Counted from the first letter of the stretch, positions 44,606-54,804 are shown. The stretch is 59,375 bases of DNA from Pseudomonadota bacterium (GCA_021813365.1 JAKALB010000005.1:1-59375); one strand, 5' to 3'. Numbers and translations: made by a program. The notes: generated from the sequence alone by a model not told the origin.

Positions 44606-44830
44606 ATGGATACCGACCTGATTCTGGTCATCGGGATTGTTGTGCTGGTCCTGTCGGTCCCCTCGCTGCTGGCCGCCTATTCCGAAAGCCAGGCGCCGCG
44701 AACCGGGGCGATCCTGCTGCTGATCGGCGGCGTCCTGGTCGTGGTGGCGCTGACCAGGCATGCATCCGGCTATCGCTTTGCCGAAATCCCGGATGTCTTT
44801 GTCCGGGTGGTTTCGCGCTATCTGAACTGA
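44606..44830 (+). CDS. Small two-helix membrane protein
   Basis: 74 residues: DTDLILVIGIVVLVLSVPSL is one transmembrane helix and GAILLLIGGVLVVVAL a second, with a short basic tail. GAGGG lies upstream of ATG 44606. It follows pyk after 31 bases and may be co-transcribed. No known family was recognised. Confidence 0.75.
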   Translation: MDTDLILVIGIVVLVLSVPSLLAAYSESQAPRTGAILLLIGGVLVVVALTRHASGYRFAEIPDVFVRVVSRYLN

Positions 44831-44839
44831 TCGTGCGCG

Positions 44840-44886
44840 GTCTGGTCGGGCCTGGCCTGGTCTGGTCGGGTCGGGTCGGGTGTGGC
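44840..44886 (+). repeat. Simple-sequence stretch of ggtctggtcggg/gggtc units
   Basis: Low-complexity run upstream of the rpmI promoter; function unknown. Confidence 0.6.
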
Positions 44887-44962
44887 CTGCCGGGACCGGA
44901 TCGCCGCCGGCGCGGGGTGCCGGAAACGGGGTGTTGCCATGACCGCGGCAACCGACCGGCCC

Positions 44963-44991
44963 TTGACGCGCCCCGGCGCGCCCCCTATACG
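44963..44991 (+). promoter_or_regulatory. Sigma-70-like promoter of rpmI-rplT
   Basis: TTGACG, 17-base spacer, TATACG. A near-ideal housekeeping promoter about 73 bases before the rpmI start; the spacer is very GC-rich. Confidence 0.7.
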
Positions 44992-45063
44992 CGCCGGTCT
45001 GAATACCCTGCAGGGCCGGCCAATGTGGCATGCCGAGTCGTGCTTTGAACGATGGAGATCGAA

Positions 45064-45264
45064 ATGCCCAAGATGAAGACCAAATCCGCTGCGAAGAAGC
45101 GGTTCTCCTTCACGGCCAATGGCCATGTGAAGGCCGGTGTGGCCGGCAAGCGCCACGGCATGATCAAGCGCACGACGAAATTCACCCGTCAGGCCACCGG
45201 GACGATGATCCTGGATGCCAGCGACGAGAAGATCGTCAAGAAATACATGCCCTATAACCGGTAA
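45064..45264 (+). CDS. rpmI: 50S ribosomal protein L35
   Basis: 66 residues, [20 protein letters not shown] and the end KKYMPYNR, diagnostic for L35. Twelve bases ahead of rplT. No infC gene is present upstream, unlike the order in many bacteria. Confidence 0.97.
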   Translation: MPKMKTKSAAKKRFSFTANGHVKAGVAGKRHGMIKRTTKFTRQATGTMILDASDEKIVKKYMPYNR

Positions 45265-45276
45265 GGAGAGCGAAAC

Positions 45277-45642
45277 ATGTCCCGCGTCAAATCCGGCAAG
45301 GTCACCCACGCCCGTCACCGCAAGGTGGTCAAGGCCGCGGCCGGCTATTATGCCGCCCGCTCCACCAACTTCCGCACCGCGACTCAGGCGGTCGACAAGG
45401 CCAACCAGTATGCGACCCGCGACCGCAAGGTTCGCAAGCGCCAGTTCCGTGCGCTGTGGATCCAGCGGATCAACGCCGCCGTGCGGCTGTTCGACCCGGC
45501 CCTTACCTATTCGCGCCTGATCGACGGCCTGAACAAGGCCGGCATCGTGGTCGACCGCAAGGTTCTGGCCGATCTGGCGGTGCACGAGCCCGAGGCGTTC
45601 AACGCCATCGCCGCTCAAGCCAGGGCCGCCCTGCCCGCCTGA
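45277..45642 (+). CDS. rplT: 50S ribosomal protein L20
   Basis: 121 residues; [16 protein letters not shown] and [14 protein letters not shown] identify L20. It follows rpmI after a 12-base gap holding AAGGAGAG. Binds 23S rRNA early in assembly and, in other bacteria, represses its own operon. Confidence 0.97.
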   Translation: MSRVKSGKVTHARHRKVVKAAAGYYAARSTNFRTATQAVDKANQYATRDRKVRKRQFRALWIQRINAAVRLFDPALTYSRLIDGLNKAGIVVDRKVLADLAVHEPEAFNAIAAQARAALPA

Positions 45643-45667
45643 TCGGCAGCACCCTTGGCTCTGGAAT

Positions 45668-45698
45668 GCCCCGCCGTTTCGGCGGGGCTTTTCGTTTT
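45668..45698 (+). terminator. Intrinsic terminator after rplT
   Basis: GCCCCGCCG-TTT-CGGCGGGGC stem followed by TTTTCGTTTT, 25 bases past the rplT stop. Confidence 0.88.
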
Positions 45699-45844
45699 CG
45701 GCCTGCCGGAGCCCGGGCCGTCGACGGGCTGCGCGACGACCGGGCCGTGCGAAAGTTCGATTGTCGCGCCGTTTTCAACAATCCACCCCAATCCCGCCGC
45801 ATTGACGCGAAAGAACCGGTGGCAGTCTTTCAGGAGTTTCATCC

Positions 45845-46351
45845 ATGATCTGCCACGCCCCGCGCCTTGCATCCGCCTTGCCAATGCCCGAAGGCCTGCT
45901 GGCCTGGACCCGGACCCAGGGCCCCGACATGTGGCACGAGATCGCCTGCGGCATCGACTTCACCGATCCGCAGGCCACGATCGACCTGCTGCTGACCACG
46001 CAATGGATCGTCCGGCAGGAGGGTTGTTGCCGGGCCACCGCCGTTCTGCTGCTGGCGCGGATGGTCGGCGCCGGCCTGCACCTGGGCGCACCGGCGCATC
46101 TGGCGCCGCCGGCTGGTGCCCTTGTGGCGCGCGAACTGCACCGCCGCCTGGCCGAGGGCCGCTTTCCGGTCGCCCGCTATCGCCTGTCGGCCGGCCAGCA
46201 GGCGCTGATCCAGGCGCTGTTCGGCGCGACCGGGCCGATGCCCCTGCCCGCCGCCGTGCTGCGCCCCGGCCGCCGCGCCGCGCATCCGCCGCATGTGTTC
46301 CTGGGTTGGCGCCCCTGCTGGGCACCGCAACCGCTGCGCCTGGTCGCCTGA
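45845..46351 (+). CDS. Hypothetical protein (weak DUF4274 resemblance)
   Basis: 168 residues from ATG 45845, with TCAGGAG upstream. The segment from [10 protein letters not shown] to [15 protein letters not shown] has the flavour of DUF4274 (a helical family with a conserved Cys/Ala-Thr-Ala region), but I am not sure. The C-terminal end is Pro/Arg/His-rich. It stands alone between rplT and pheS; no function assigned. Confidence 0.7.
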   Translation: MICHAPRLASALPMPEGLLAWTRTQGPDMWHEIACGIDFTDPQATIDLLLTTQWIVRQEGCCRATAVLLLARMVGAGLHLGAPAHLAPPAGALVARELHRRLAEGRFPVARYRLSAGQQALIQALFGATGPMPLPAAVLRPGRRAAHPPHVFLGWRPCWAPQPLRLVA

Positions 46352-46413
46352 TCGCGCCCTTGCATCGCAGGGGCTTCCTCGCTAGCACCACCACGCCAGC
46401 CAAGGAGGCTTCG

Positions 46414-47496
46414 ATGGACGGGCTAGACAGTCTGAAGGCGAAATATCTCTCTGCCCTGTCGGGCGCGCGCGACGAAGCCGCGCTGGAGGAGGTCCGCCTG
46501 GCGGCCCTTGGCAAGAAGGGCGAGATTTCTGCCCTGATGGCCACCCTGGGCAAGATGGAGCCCGAAGCGCGCCGCGCCGCCGGGGCCGAGCTGAACGCGC
46601 TGCGCGACGAGATCGACAGCGCATTGCGGGCCAAGAAGGCCGCGCTGGCCGATGCCGCGCTGGACGAACGCCTGCGCAATGAGTGGCTCGACGTGACCCT
46701 GCCCGGTCGCCCCCGCCGGAGCGGGACGATCCATCCCGTCAGCCAGGTGATGGATGAACTGACCGCGATTTTCGCCGACATGGGATTCTCGGTCGCCGAA
46801 GGGCCGCAGGTCGAAAGCGACTGGTACAATTTCGACGCGCTGAACATTCCGCCCGAGCACCCCGCAAGGCAGGAGCATGACACGTTCTTCATGGCCCGCG
46901 CCGAGGGCGACAGCCGCCCGCCGCATGTGCTGCGCACCCATACCAGCCCGGTGCAGATCCGCGCCATGGCCGCCAATGGCGCCCCGATCCGGGTGATCGC
47001 GCCCGGCCGTGTCTACCGGATGGACATGGACCAGACCCATGCGCCGATGTTCCACCAGGTCGAGGGCCTGGCCATCGACCGCGACATCAGCATGGCCAAC
47101 CTGAAATGGGTGCTGGAAGAGTTCTGCCGTGCCTTCTTTGAAGTGCCGGAAGTGGAGCTGCGCTTTCGCGCCAGCCATTTCCCCTTTACCGAGCCCAGTG
47201 CCGAGGTCGACATCCGCTGCTCCTGGGAGGGCGGCCAGCTGAAGATCGGTCAGGGCGAAAGCTGGCTGGAAATCCTGGGAAGCGGCATGGTGCATCCCAA
47301 GGTTCTGGCGGCGGCCGGAGTCGACCCGACCCAGTGGCAGGGCTTTGCCTTCGGCATGGGCATCGACCGGATCGCCATGCTGAAATACGGCATCCCCGAC
47401 CTGCGCGCCTTTTTCGACAGCGACCTGCGCTGGCTGCGTCACTACGGCTTTCAGGCGCTGGACCTGCCCGATCTGCCAGGCGGGCTGTCGCGCTGA
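46414..47496 (+). CDS. pheS: Phenylalanine--tRNA ligase subunit alpha
   Basis: 360 residues. N-terminal coiled-coil region, then the class II core: [33 protein letters not shown], the motif 2 stretch [10 protein letters not shown]...[17 protein letters not shown], and motif 3 [20 protein letters not shown] precedes ATG 46414. Usually just upstream of pheT, but here a gap of 433 bases separates them. Confidence 0.96.
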   Translation: MDGLDSLKAKYLSALSGARDEAALEEVRLAALGKKGEISALMATLGKMEPEARRAAGAELNALRDEIDSALRAKKAALADAALDERLRNEWLDVTLPGRPRRSGTIHPVSQVMDELTAIFADMGFSVAEGPQVESDWYNFDALNIPPEHPARQEHDTFFMARAEGDSRPPHVLRTHTSPVQIRAMAANGAPIRVIAPGRVYRMDMDQTHAPMFHQVEGLAIDRDISMANLKWVLEEFCRAFFEVPEVELRFRASHFPFTEPSAEVDIRCSWEGGQLKIGQGESWLEILGSGMVHPKVLAAAGVDPTQWQGFAFGMGIDRIAMLKYGIPDLRAFFDSDLRWLRHYGFQALDLPDLPGGLSR

Positions 47497-47506
47497 GCCG
47501 CGAAAT

Positions 47507-47536
47507 GAAGAAAGGGGTCCGAAGACCCCCTTCTTC
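47507..47536 (+). terminator. Hairpin after pheS
   Basis: GAAGAAAGGGGTC-CGAA-GACCCCCTTCTTC, 13-base stem with one A-C mismatch and no T-run, 10 bases past the pheS stop. Could terminate pheS transcription or attenuate read-through to pheT. Confidence 0.6.
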
Positions 47537-47590
47537 AAGACCTGACGCGCGCCTGGCGGCGCCGATGCGGGCCGCGCGCCAGGATGTTGG

Positions 47591-47728
47591 TCAGCCGCCG
47601 TTGCCGCCGAGCAGACCGGACTGTGCTGCAATCGCAAGATACAAGAGGACGGTCAGCCCCATCATCACCACCAGCCGAAACGGGCGGTGGCGCGGAAGAT
47701 CAATCGGAACGGTCAAAATGTCACCCAT
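47591..47728 (-). CDS. Small membrane protein antisense in the pheS-pheT gap
   Basis: 45 residues: a short cytoplasmic-looking start (MGDILTVPIDLPRHRPFR), one transmembrane helix (LVVMMGLTVLLYLAIAA) and GLLGGNGG. The hydropathy, basic positive-inside flank and a plausible GCAGGGC ribosome site argue for a real gene; there is no known family. Confidence 0.5.
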   Translation of the reverse strand: MGDILTVPIDLPRHRPFRLVVMMGLTVLLYLAIAAQSGLLGGNGG

Positions 47729-47929
47729 GGCGCCCTGCTAACACAATCTCGCCCAAACTTTGTGGCGAAAGCCGTGCAAATGCGGCGACAAGCCGTTTCC
47801 AAACCGTAAACTCGCCGCAGTCCTGCCGCAATCGCCGGGCTGCCCGGGCCTTGCGCTTGGTGGCGCTTCCCCTTTGGGTCGGGTTGCGGTAATCGGCAGC
47901 GGACAATCCGCCGACCTTGGGGGCCCCCG

Positions 47930-50338
47930 ATGAAGTTCACCCTGTCCTGGCTCAAAGACCACCTGGACACCAGCGCCAGCCTGGACACGATCCTGACGGC
48001 CCTGACCGATCTGGGCCTGGAAGTCGAAGATGTGGTGAACCCGGTCGGCAAGCTGACCCATTTCACCCTGGCCCGCGTGCTGGAGGCCGTGCAGCACCCC
48101 GATGCCGACCGCCTGCGCGTCTGCAAGGTGGAAACCGATGAAGGCATCAAGCAGATCGTCTGCGGCGCACCCAATGCGAGGGCGGGGATCACGGTCGTGC
48201 TGGCCAAGCCTGGCGACTATGTGCCCGGTATCGACGTGACACTGGGCGTCGGCAAGATTCGCGGCGTGGAAAGCCAGGGGATGATGTGCTCGGAACGCGA
48301 GCTGATGCTGTCGGACGAACACAATGGCATCATCGAGCTGCCGTCGGGCACGGTGGGCGAACGGTTCGTGGACTGGCTGGCCGACAATCGCCCTGCCCTG
48401 ACCGACCCGGTCATCGAGATCAAGATCACCCCCAACCGCCCCGATGCCCTGGGCGTCCGCGGCGTGGCCCGCGATCTGGCGGCGCGCGGCCTGGGCGTGC
48501 TGAAACCCCTGGACGTTCAGCCGGTGCCGGGCGGTTTCGCCAGCCCGATCGGCGTGCAGATCGACCGGGCGCTGAAGGCCCGGGGCTGCCCGCATTTCGC
48601 CGGGCGCGTGATCCGCGGCGTGACCAACGGGCCTTCGCCCGAATGGCTGCAGGCCCGGCTGAAGGCGATCGGGCTGCGGCCGATCTCGGCCCTGGTCGAT
48701 ATCACCAACTTCTTCACCTATGACCTGAACCGCCCGCTGCATGTGTTCGACGCGGCCCGGGTGAAGGGCAACCTGCGCATCCATCCGGCGCAGGGCGGCG
48801 AGACCTTTCTGGCGCTGGACGGCAAGACCTATGTCCTGCGCGACGGCATGATGGCGATTTCGGATGATGCCGGGGTGGAAAGCCTGGCCGGCATCATGGG
48901 CGGCGAACATGCGGGCTGCACCGAAGCCACCACCGAGGTGTTTCTGGAAAGCGCCTGGTGGGATCCGATCACCGTGGCCACCACCGGCCGGGCGCTGAAG
49001 ATCAACTCCGACGCCCGCTATCGGTTCGAACGCGGCGTGGACCCGGCCTTTACCCTGCCGGGGCTGGAACTGGCGACGCAGATGGTGCTGGATCTCTGCG
49101 GTGGCGAGGCATCCGAGGTGGTGCAGGACGGCGCGCCCCTGGATGTCGCGCGGGAATACCGGCTGGACCCGGCACGGGTGGTTTCGCTGGTGGGGATGGA
49201 TATCCCCGCCGAGACCCAGCGCGCCACGCTGCAGGCCCTGGGCTTCACCCTGAGGGGCGACATGGCAACGCCCCCCAGCTGGCGCCCCGATGTGCTGGGC
49301 GAGGCTGACCTGGTCGAGGAGGTGGCGCGCATCGCCAGCCTGACCAGGCTGCAGGGCCAGCCGCTGAAACGCGCCGTGCCAGGCGTGCCGCGCCCGATCC
49401 TGACACCGATGCAGAAGCGCGAGAAGGCTGCGCGGCGGATGATCGCGGGGCTGGGCTACAACGAATGCGTCACCTACAGCTTCATCGACAGCCAGAGTGC
49501 TGTCCTGTTCGGCGGCGGAACCGATGCGGTGCGGATCGAAAACCCGATCTCCTCCGAGATGACACACCTGCGCCCCGACCTGCTGCCCGGCCTGCTGCGC
49601 GCCGCGGCACGCAACCAGGCCCGCGGTTTCGCCGATCTGGCGCTGTTCGAGGTCGGCCCGGTGTTCTTTGGCGGAGAACCCGGCGAGCAGACGATCCAGG
49701 CCGCCGGCCTGCTGGTCGGCCAGACCGGCCCGCGCGATCCGCATGGCAGCCGCCGCCCGGTCGACGTGTTCGACGTGAAGGCCGATGTCGAGGCGGTGTT
49801 GTCCACCCTGGGCGCACCGGCCCGCGTGCAGATCACCCGCAAGGTCGCAGCCTGGTTCCACCCCGGCCGGGCCGGCGTGATCGGCCTGGGGCCCAATGCC
49901 ATCGCCACCTTCGGCGAACTGCACCCGCGCGTGCTGGCCGCGATGGATGTGAAGGGCCCGGCCATGGCCTTTGCCGTGACGCTCGCCGCCGTGCCGGAAC
50001 CCAGGGCCAAGACACCCACCCGCCCGGCGCTGGTCCTGGCCGACCTGCAAGCGGTGGAGCGCGACTTCGCCTTTGTCGTGGATGCCAGGGTCGAGGCGCT
50101 GACAGCGGTCAACGCCGCCCAGGGCGCCGACAAGACTCTGATCGAAAGCGTGCGGGTCTTCGACCAGTTCGCCGGCGAGAAGGCCGAAGCCCAGATGGGC
50201 CCGGGCCGGAAATCCATCGCCCTGACCGTCAGGCTGCAGCCCAGCGAAAAGACCCTGACCGATGCCGAGATCGAGGCGGTATCGGCCCGGATCGTGGAAA
50301 AGGTCGTCAAGGCCACCGGCGGCACGCTGCGGAAATAG
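47930..50338 (+). CDS. pheT: Phenylalanine--tRNA ligase subunit beta
   Basis: 802 residues. MKFTLSWLKDHLDTSASLD at the start, a tRNA-binding OB domain (residues ~40-150), the B3/B4 editing domain, the B5 DNA-binding-like domain with LRGD, and the C-terminal ferredoxin-like anticodon-binding domain ending VVKATGGTLRK. All parts are of full length. Confidence 0.96.
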   Translation: MKFTLSWLKDHLDTSASLDTILTALTDLGLEVEDVVNPVGKLTHFTLARVLEAVQHPDADRLRVCKVETDEGIKQIVCGAPNARAGITVVLAKPGDYVPGIDVTLGVGKIRGVESQGMMCSERELMLSDEHNGIIELPSGTVGERFVDWLADNRPALTDPVIEIKITPNRPDALGVRGVARDLAARGLGVLKPLDVQPVPGGFASPIGVQIDRALKARGCPHFAGRVIRGVTNGPSPEWLQARLKAIGLRPISALVDITNFFTYDLNRPLHVFDAARVKGNLRIHPAQGGETFLALDGKTYVLRDGMMAISDDAGVESLAGIMGGEHAGCTEATTEVFLESAWWDPITVATTGRALKINSDARYRFERGVDPAFTLPGLELATQMVLDLCGGEASEVVQDGAPLDVAREYRLDPARVVSLVGMDIPAETQRATLQALGFTLRGDMATPPSWRPDVLGEADLVEEVARIASLTRLQGQPLKRAVPGVPRPILTPMQKREKAARRMIAGLGYNECVTYSFIDSQSAVLFGGGTDAVRIENPISSEMTHLRPDLLPGLLRAAARNQARGFADLALFEVGPVFFGGEPGEQTIQAAGLLVGQTGPRDPHGSRRPVDVFDVKADVEAVLSTLGAPARVQITRKVAAWFHPGRAGVIGLGPNAIATFGELHPRVLAAMDVKGPAMAFAVTLAAVPEPRAKTPTRPALVLADLQAVERDFAFVVDARVEALTAVNAAQGADKTLIESVRVFDQFAGEKAEAQMGPGRKSIALTVRLQPSEKTLTDAEIEAVSARIVEKVVKATGGTLRK

Positions 50339-50410
50339 GCGGCGTCGCGACCGCGCGCCTGTGACCGCCCCCGCCTGCCGCCGCCGTCACCCGGTCACAG
50401 GTGACGCGAC

Positions 50411-50462
50411 GGGGGGTTTCACACCCCCCGCCCCCCCGTGGGATATTTGGGGCAAGATGAAA
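50411..50462 (+). repeat. Dispersed hairpin-plus-core element, copy 9
   Basis: Hairpin GGGGGGTTTCACACCCCCC then TGGGATATTTGGGGCAAGATGAAA, 72 bases past pheT. Confidence 0.82.
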
Positions 50463-50517
50463 GCAAGCCGGGCCCGCAGCGGCCTGCGGCCGGAGCGGCC
50501 GGCTGCGGCGCCCGTTC

Positions 50518-50547
50518 TTTCACCTTGCCGGAAATATCCGCGGGAGG
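50518..50547 (-). repeat. Dispersed core element, copy 10
   Basis: Minus strand GCGGATATTTCCGGCAAGGTGAAA, inverted relative to copy 9. Confidence 0.72.
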
Positions 50548-50670
50548 GTCTGGGAGGGCAGCCGGCCCTCCCGGCCACGGGTCAGGGCCTGACGTCGACG
50601 GCGGCGTCGGACCAAGGGTCGTGCCATGCGCGCGGCCGGGACGCCGCCTGTGGCCGGATCTGGCGCGGGA

Positions 50671-51279
50671 TCAGGTCTTGCGGCCGAGCCGGGCGCGCAG
50701 CCGGTCCCACCAGTTCTGCGCCCGGGCCCTGGCCGGGTCGACCACCCGTTCCACGAATTGCAGCCACATCCGCCGCACCATGAAGACCACGAAGGCGAGC
50801 AGGGCCAGGATCACCACGTTCAGCCAGGGGAAATAGCGGTAGTCCGGGCCGGGGACTTCCGTGATCCGCACCGCGTTGGGATAGATCGACAGCCAGGCCA
50901 GCCGCCAGCCGTAATGCGTGACCATCACCCATTTCGGATTGGCATCGGAGGATTTCAGATTCGACGCCACGGCCTGCAGGTTTGAGCTGTCGTATTTGAA
51001 ATAGGGCGGCCAGATCCAGCCGGTGTCCTCGTTGCGATAGACCTTCACGCGGCCATCCGGGAAGGCGGCGGCGATGAAGCGGATGTCGCGGGTGTCTCTT
51101 GCTTCGGCGGTGCCGGAATCGGGCGAGGCGTAGAAATACCTGTTCTCCCAACTGACGGTGGTCAGGCGGTTGTAGACCTCGGTGATCCGCACGACGTCAT
51201 GGCTTGGCAGCGTGTATTGCAGGAACAGGGCGGCGATCAGTGCCACCACACCCCAGAAACCCCATTTCAGCTTGCGCAT
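50671..51279 (-). CDS. DUF1523 membrane-associated protein
   Basis: 202 residues. An N-terminal transmembrane segment (WGVVALIAALFLQYTLPS), a soluble domain beginning HDVVRITEVYNRL and a second transmembrane segment near residue 160 (LNVVILALLAFVVFMVRR) are seen; the layout fits DUF1523, an alphaproteobacterial family of unknown function. Start ATG 51279 lies 11 bases after the preceding small membrane gene. Confidence 0.85.
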   Translation of the reverse strand: MRKLKWGFWGVVALIAALFLQYTLPSHDVVRITEVYNRLTTVSWENRYFYASPDSGTAEARDTRDIRFIAAAFPDGRVKVYRNEDTGWIWPPYFKYDSSNLQAVASNLKSSDANPKWVMVTHYGWRLAWLSIYPNAVRITEVPGPDYRYFPWLNVVILALLAFVVFMVRRMWLQFVERVVDPARARAQNWWDRLRARLGRKT

Positions 51280-51290
51280 GGCTTGGCCTT

Positions 51291-51557
51291 CTAGTTCCGG
51301 TTGATCAGGTAAATCACCATGGCCACGGCAAGCGCCGGCAGCACATAGACCAGCACGATCAGCTTGCGGCGCAGCGAATGGGCATAGCGTGCCATTCCTG
51401 CGTCGACGAAGGCCTGGCGTTCGCCCGGGATGCCGCCGGCATCCCATTCCTTTTCCAGTTTTTCCCGCTGGACCGAGCGCGCATAGACCGAGACCAGGAC
51501 ATAGACCACGGTCAGGATCAGGAACCCCAGCGCCAGGGCTTCAAGAATGGCGATCAT
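51291..51557 (-). CDS. Small membrane protein
   Basis: 88 residues with helices at residues ~5-25 and ~66-84 and a charged loop between (RSVQREKLEKEWDAGGIPGERQ). The pattern SVQREKLEKEWD-x7-R recalls small proteins linked with cytochrome oxidase genes, but I cannot name it. It overlaps the next gene by 17 bases; translationally coupled. Confidence 0.75.
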   Translation of the reverse strand: MIAILEALALGFLILTVVYVLVSVYARSVQREKLEKEWDAGGIPGERQAFVDAGMARYAHSLRRKLIVLVYVLPALAVAMVIYLINRN

Positions 51558-51906
51558 CTTCGGCCTCCCGCCCCATCATCAGACCGTTCCGCCGCTCGAT
51601 TCCCTGCGCGCGCACCAGCCAGACCAGCGCCCAGACCGGGCCCCAGCCGAGCGCCATCTTGACCGAACGGCCCAGCAATACCAGCGGTTCCGTGGTCGCA
51701 GCCGGATCTTCGGCGAGGGTCAGGACATGAAGCACCGCCGCGCCGGCCAGCATCACATCCACCGCCGCAGCCAGCATGATCAGCGCCAGCCGTCCCTGGC
51801 TGCGGCCGATGAACCGGGCGAATGGCATGGGCAGAAGCACCGCCAGGGCCATCAGCCCGGCGATAGGCAGGACACCGTTCTGGAAGCCGAAAGCAGCGGG
51901 CATCAT
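51541..51906 (-). CDS. Small membrane protein after panC
   Basis: 121 residues, three hydrophobic segments (LMALAVLLPMPFARF, LALIMLAAAVDVMLAGAAVL, and KMALGWGPVWALVWLV). 49 bases after the panC stop and overlapping the following gene, so it probably belongs to a panB-panC operon. The function is unknown. Confidence 0.75.
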   Translation of the reverse strand: MMPAAFGFQNGVLPIAGLMALAVLLPMPFARFIGRSQGRLALIMLAAAVDVMLAGAAVLHVLTLAEDPAATTEPLVLLGRSVKMALGWGPVWALVWLVRAQGIERRNGLMMGREAEDDRHS

Positions 51907-51955
51907 CCGCCTCAGATAAGGCGGGTGAGCGCGGGTTTCATCCCCGCTCCCGGCA

Positions 51956-52792
51956 TCAGACTGCGATATTGTCGATCAGGCGCACCCCGTCCAGCCAGGC
52001 CGCCGCAAGCATCCGTGCCGGGCGGGCCGGGTCGGACCAGTCCTGAAGCGTTTCGGCATCGCGGGTGACGATGTAATCGACCTTTTCGAACCCCGCGCGC
52101 AACAGCCGCTCGCGCGCCGCGGGCAGCGCGGTGCCGGGCGCCTGGCCCTGGCGGATGGCCTGGGCGGCCTCGGTCATCGCGGCGTAAAGCGCCGGGGCCA
52201 CCACCGCCCGTGCCTGGGGCGAAAGGCGCATGTTGCGCGACGACATGGCCAGGCCGGAGGCCTCGCGCAGCGTGGGGCAGCCCACGACCGTGACGGGGAG
52301 GTTCAGATCGGCCACCATCCGGCGCACGACCTGCAACTGCTGCCAGTCCTTTTCGCCGAAATAGGCGCGATCGGCCAGGGTCGCGCCGAAGAGCTTGGCC
52401 ACCACCGTCGCCACGCCGTCGAAATGGCCGGGGCGCATCGCGCCTTCCAGCGGCTCGGCCACGCCGCCCACCGAGACCGTGGTGGCAAAGCCGGGCGGAT
52501 AGACCTGGTCGGGCGTGGGGGCAAAGATCGCGTCCACGCCGAGCGGCGCCAGCTGACCGGCATCCGCCGCCTCGGTCCGCGGATAATTCGACAGATCCTC
52601 GGGGTTGTCGAACTGCCTGGGGTTCACGAAGATCGTCACGATCACCCGCGGGCATTCCGCCCTGGCGGCGCGCACCAGGCTCAGGTGCCCGCCATGCAGC
52701 GCGCCCATGGTGGGCACGACGCCGATCTGCTGGCCGGCCGCCTTCCAGGTGCGGACCTGGGCGCGCAACGCCTCGACCGTACGCAGGATCAT
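51956..52792 (-). CDS. panC: Pantothenate synthetase
   Basis: 278 residues. Nucleotide-binding start [14 protein letters not shown] (HIGH-like), ANDAPE-type region seen as [33 protein letters not shown] and LAMSSRN. It joins pantoate and beta-alanine to pantothenate with ATP. Its ATG overlaps the panB stop as ATGA, so panB-panC are coupled. Confidence 0.96.
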   Translation of the reverse strand: MILRTVEALRAQVRTWKAAGQQIGVVPTMGALHGGHLSLVRAARAECPRVIVTIFVNPRQFDNPEDLSNYPRTEAADAGQLAPLGVDAIFAPTPDQVYPPGFATTVSVGGVAEPLEGAMRPGHFDGVATVVAKLFGATLADRAYFGEKDWQQLQVVRRMVADLNLPVTVVGCPTLREASGLAMSSRNMRLSPQARAVVAPALYAAMTEAAQAIRQGQAPGTALPAARERLLRAGFEKVDYIVTRDAETLQDWSDPARPARMLAAAWLDGVRLIDNIAV

Positions 52793-53619
52793 GACTTGCC
52801 CGGGGCCGAATCGGCAAAGCCGTGTTCCGGAGCCGGAAAGGTCCGGGCCCGCACTTCGGCGGCATAGGTGGCGATGGCGGTCTCGGCCTGCGCGCCGAGA
52901 TCGGCATAGCGCTTGACGAATTTCGGGCGGAATGCGGTGAACATGCCCAGCATGTCATCCACCACCAGCACCTGGCCGTCGCATTGCGCCCCGGCGCCGA
53001 TGCCGATGGTCGGGATCTGCAGGCTCTGGGTCACGCGGGCGGCCAGGCCGACCGGCACCTTTTCCAGCACCACGGCGAAGGCGCCCGCCGCTTCGACCGC
53101 GCGGGCGTCTTCCAGCACGCGGGTCGCCTCGCCTTCGCGGCCCACGACCTTGTAGCCGCCCAGCGTGTTCACCGACTGCGGCGTCAGGCCGATATGCGCC
53201 ATGACGGGAATGCCGCGCCGGGTCAAGAAAGCGATGGTCGAGGCCATGTGCACCCCACCCTCCAGCTTGACCGCAGGTGCCCCGGTTTCGCGGATCAGCC
53301 GCACGGCCGCGTCAAAGGCCTGTTCGGGGCCGCGTTCATAAGAGCCGAAGGGCAGGTCGATCACGCACATCGCGCGCGACAGGCCACGCATCACCGCCTG
53401 GCCATGCAGGATCATCATTTCCAGCGTGACACCAAGCGTCGAGGGCAGACCATGCAGCACCATGCCCAGGCTGTCGCCCACCAGCGCGATGTCGCAATGC
53501 GGATCGACCAGACGCGCCATCGGCGTGGTATAGGCGGTCAGCACGACCAGCGGGTCGGTGCCCTTGCGGGCAGAAATATCCGGCGGAAGGACCGGGCGCT
53601 GCGGCGACGTGGCGGACAT
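52789..53619 (-). CDS. panB: 3-methyl-2-oxobutanoate hydroxymethyltransferase
   Basis: 276 residues. [37 protein letters not shown] and [18 protein letters not shown] are PanB hallmarks. It makes ketopantoate from 2-oxoisovalerate and methylene-THF, first step toward pantothenate. The start is ATG 53619 from the conserved beginning. Confidence 0.96.
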   Translation of the reverse strand: MSATSPQRPVLPPDISARKGTDPLVVLTAYTTPMARLVDPHCDIALVGDSLGMVLHGLPSTLGVTLEMMILHGQAVMRGLSRAMCVIDLPFGSYERGPEQAFDAAVRLIRETGAPAVKLEGGVHMASTIAFLTRRGIPVMAHIGLTPQSVNTLGGYKVVGREGEATRVLEDARAVEAAGAFAVVLEKVPVGLAARVTQSLQIPTIGIGAGAQCDGQVLVVDDMLGMFTAFRPKFVKRYADLGAQAETAIATYAAEVRARTFPAPEHGFADSAPGKS

Positions 53620-53840
53620 CGGGAACCTCCCCCAATCTTGCGGACATAGGACCACAGTCCCGCGCCACAGACAACCCCGCCGCAGTGCAGCGAAGGCTTG
53701 CGCCGGGCGCGGGGCCGGGGCGCATCTCTGCAACGGGCCGGGGCGCTGCCGCTCTCCGCTCTCCACCTCTTGTCGGAGCGGTCGGCGACAGCCCTGCGGC
53801 AGCACCGGACCGAAGACCCGAGAGAAACGTCGCTTGCGTC

Positions 53841-54677
53841 TTACGAATGCCCGGGCGGCGGTTCCAGGCTTTCCGACATCTGGTCGGCCAGTTCGGGGTG
53901 CTCCAGCAGCATCGCCTCGCGTTCCGCCTCCTGCTGTTCGACGATCAGCAGATCGGCCGCCAGCTGCGCCCGGTTTTCCGGCGTGTCGGGCACGGCGCGG
54001 CCCCAGGCGTCCTGCATGTAGGGGCCTTCCATCTCGATGCTTTCTTCCAGGCTGCGGACCTTGACCCGTGCCCCCATTTCAACCCGGTCGAACAGGTCGA
54101 TCGCATCCTGATTGAACAGCCGGATGCAGCCGGCCGAGGTGGCATGCCCGATCGAGGCATTGTCGATCGTGCCATGAATGCGGAAGTAGCTGTCCTTGCC
54201 GCCTCGGTACAGATACATGGCCCGCGCGCCCAGCGGGTTGATCAGACCGCCCGGCAGGCCGCCGGCATATTCGGCATAAAGGTCGGGTCGGGTGCGGATC
54301 ATGTTGGCCGTGGGCGTCCAGGATGGCCACTTTTCCTTGCGGCCGATCACGCCCGAGCCGCGGAAGGAAAGCCCCTCGCGCCCGACGGCGATGGCATAGC
54401 GGATGGCGCGGTGGTCGGGCAGGATGAAATACAGCCGCCGGGCAAAGGTATCGACCACGATGCTGCCCGGCTTTTCGTCGCCGGCATAATCCACCTCGGT
54501 CCGGGCCTGACCATTCCGCAGATGCTCCATCGACACGGCGGGAATCTCGAAGCCCTCGTCCGTCACCGCCTCGTATCCGGGCAGGGTTGCGGGCACGGCC
54601 GGGGGTTCCTCGACCGGGGGCGTGCCGCCACAGGCGGCCAGGGTCAGCAGGGCAAGCAGCGCCAGAAGGCGCGACAT
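53841..54677 (-). CDS. L,D-transpeptidase lipoprotein (YkuD domain)
   Basis: 278 residues. Lipoprotein signal ending LTLAACGG, then a YkuD/L,D-transpeptidase domain: the catalytic stretch is FRIHGT..., then [15 protein letters not shown] with the active cysteine. It would crosslink peptidoglycan stems or attach proteins in the periplasm. The last ~60 residues are acidic and helical. ATG 54677 is preferred over GTG 54689. Confidence 0.9.
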   Translation of the reverse strand: MSRLLALLALLTLAACGGTPPVEEPPAVPATLPGYEAVTDEGFEIPAVSMEHLRNGQARTEVDYAGDEKPGSIVVDTFARRLYFILPDHRAIRYAIAVGREGLSFRGSGVIGRKEKWPSWTPTANMIRTRPDLYAEYAGGLPGGLINPLGARAMYLYRGGKDSYFRIHGTIDNASIGHATSAGCIRLFNQDAIDLFDRVEMGARVKVRSLEESIEMEGPYMQDAWGRAVPDTPENRAQLAADLLIVEQQEAEREAMLLEHPELADQMSESLEPPPGHS

Positions 54678-54804
54678 CACGGGAATCACGGGATCGGACC
54701 TGAGTGAGCCGGAGGAGAATCGCAGTTGGCTGCACCAAACATGCGGATGTGCCGCGAATCAAGGGTCGGCGGGCCCGGACCGGCACCTTGCCGCCCGCAG
54801 CAGG

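Larger units (their letters stand above)
50339..50670. other. Intergenic stretch with two inverted repeat elements
   Basis: 332 bases between pheT and the convergent DUF1523 gene. Contains hairpin-plus-core elements at 50411-50462 and 50518-50547. No gene is seen. Confidence 0.6.

Noticed and set aside
45643-45844. Continuation of the pheS frame far upstream of its ATG
   Set aside because: It runs through the rplT terminator and another gene; AAGGAGG before ATG 46414 sets the real start.
47738-50050. 770-codon minus-strand open frame
   Set aside because: Antisense to pheT, which has all domains of the synthetase beta subunit.
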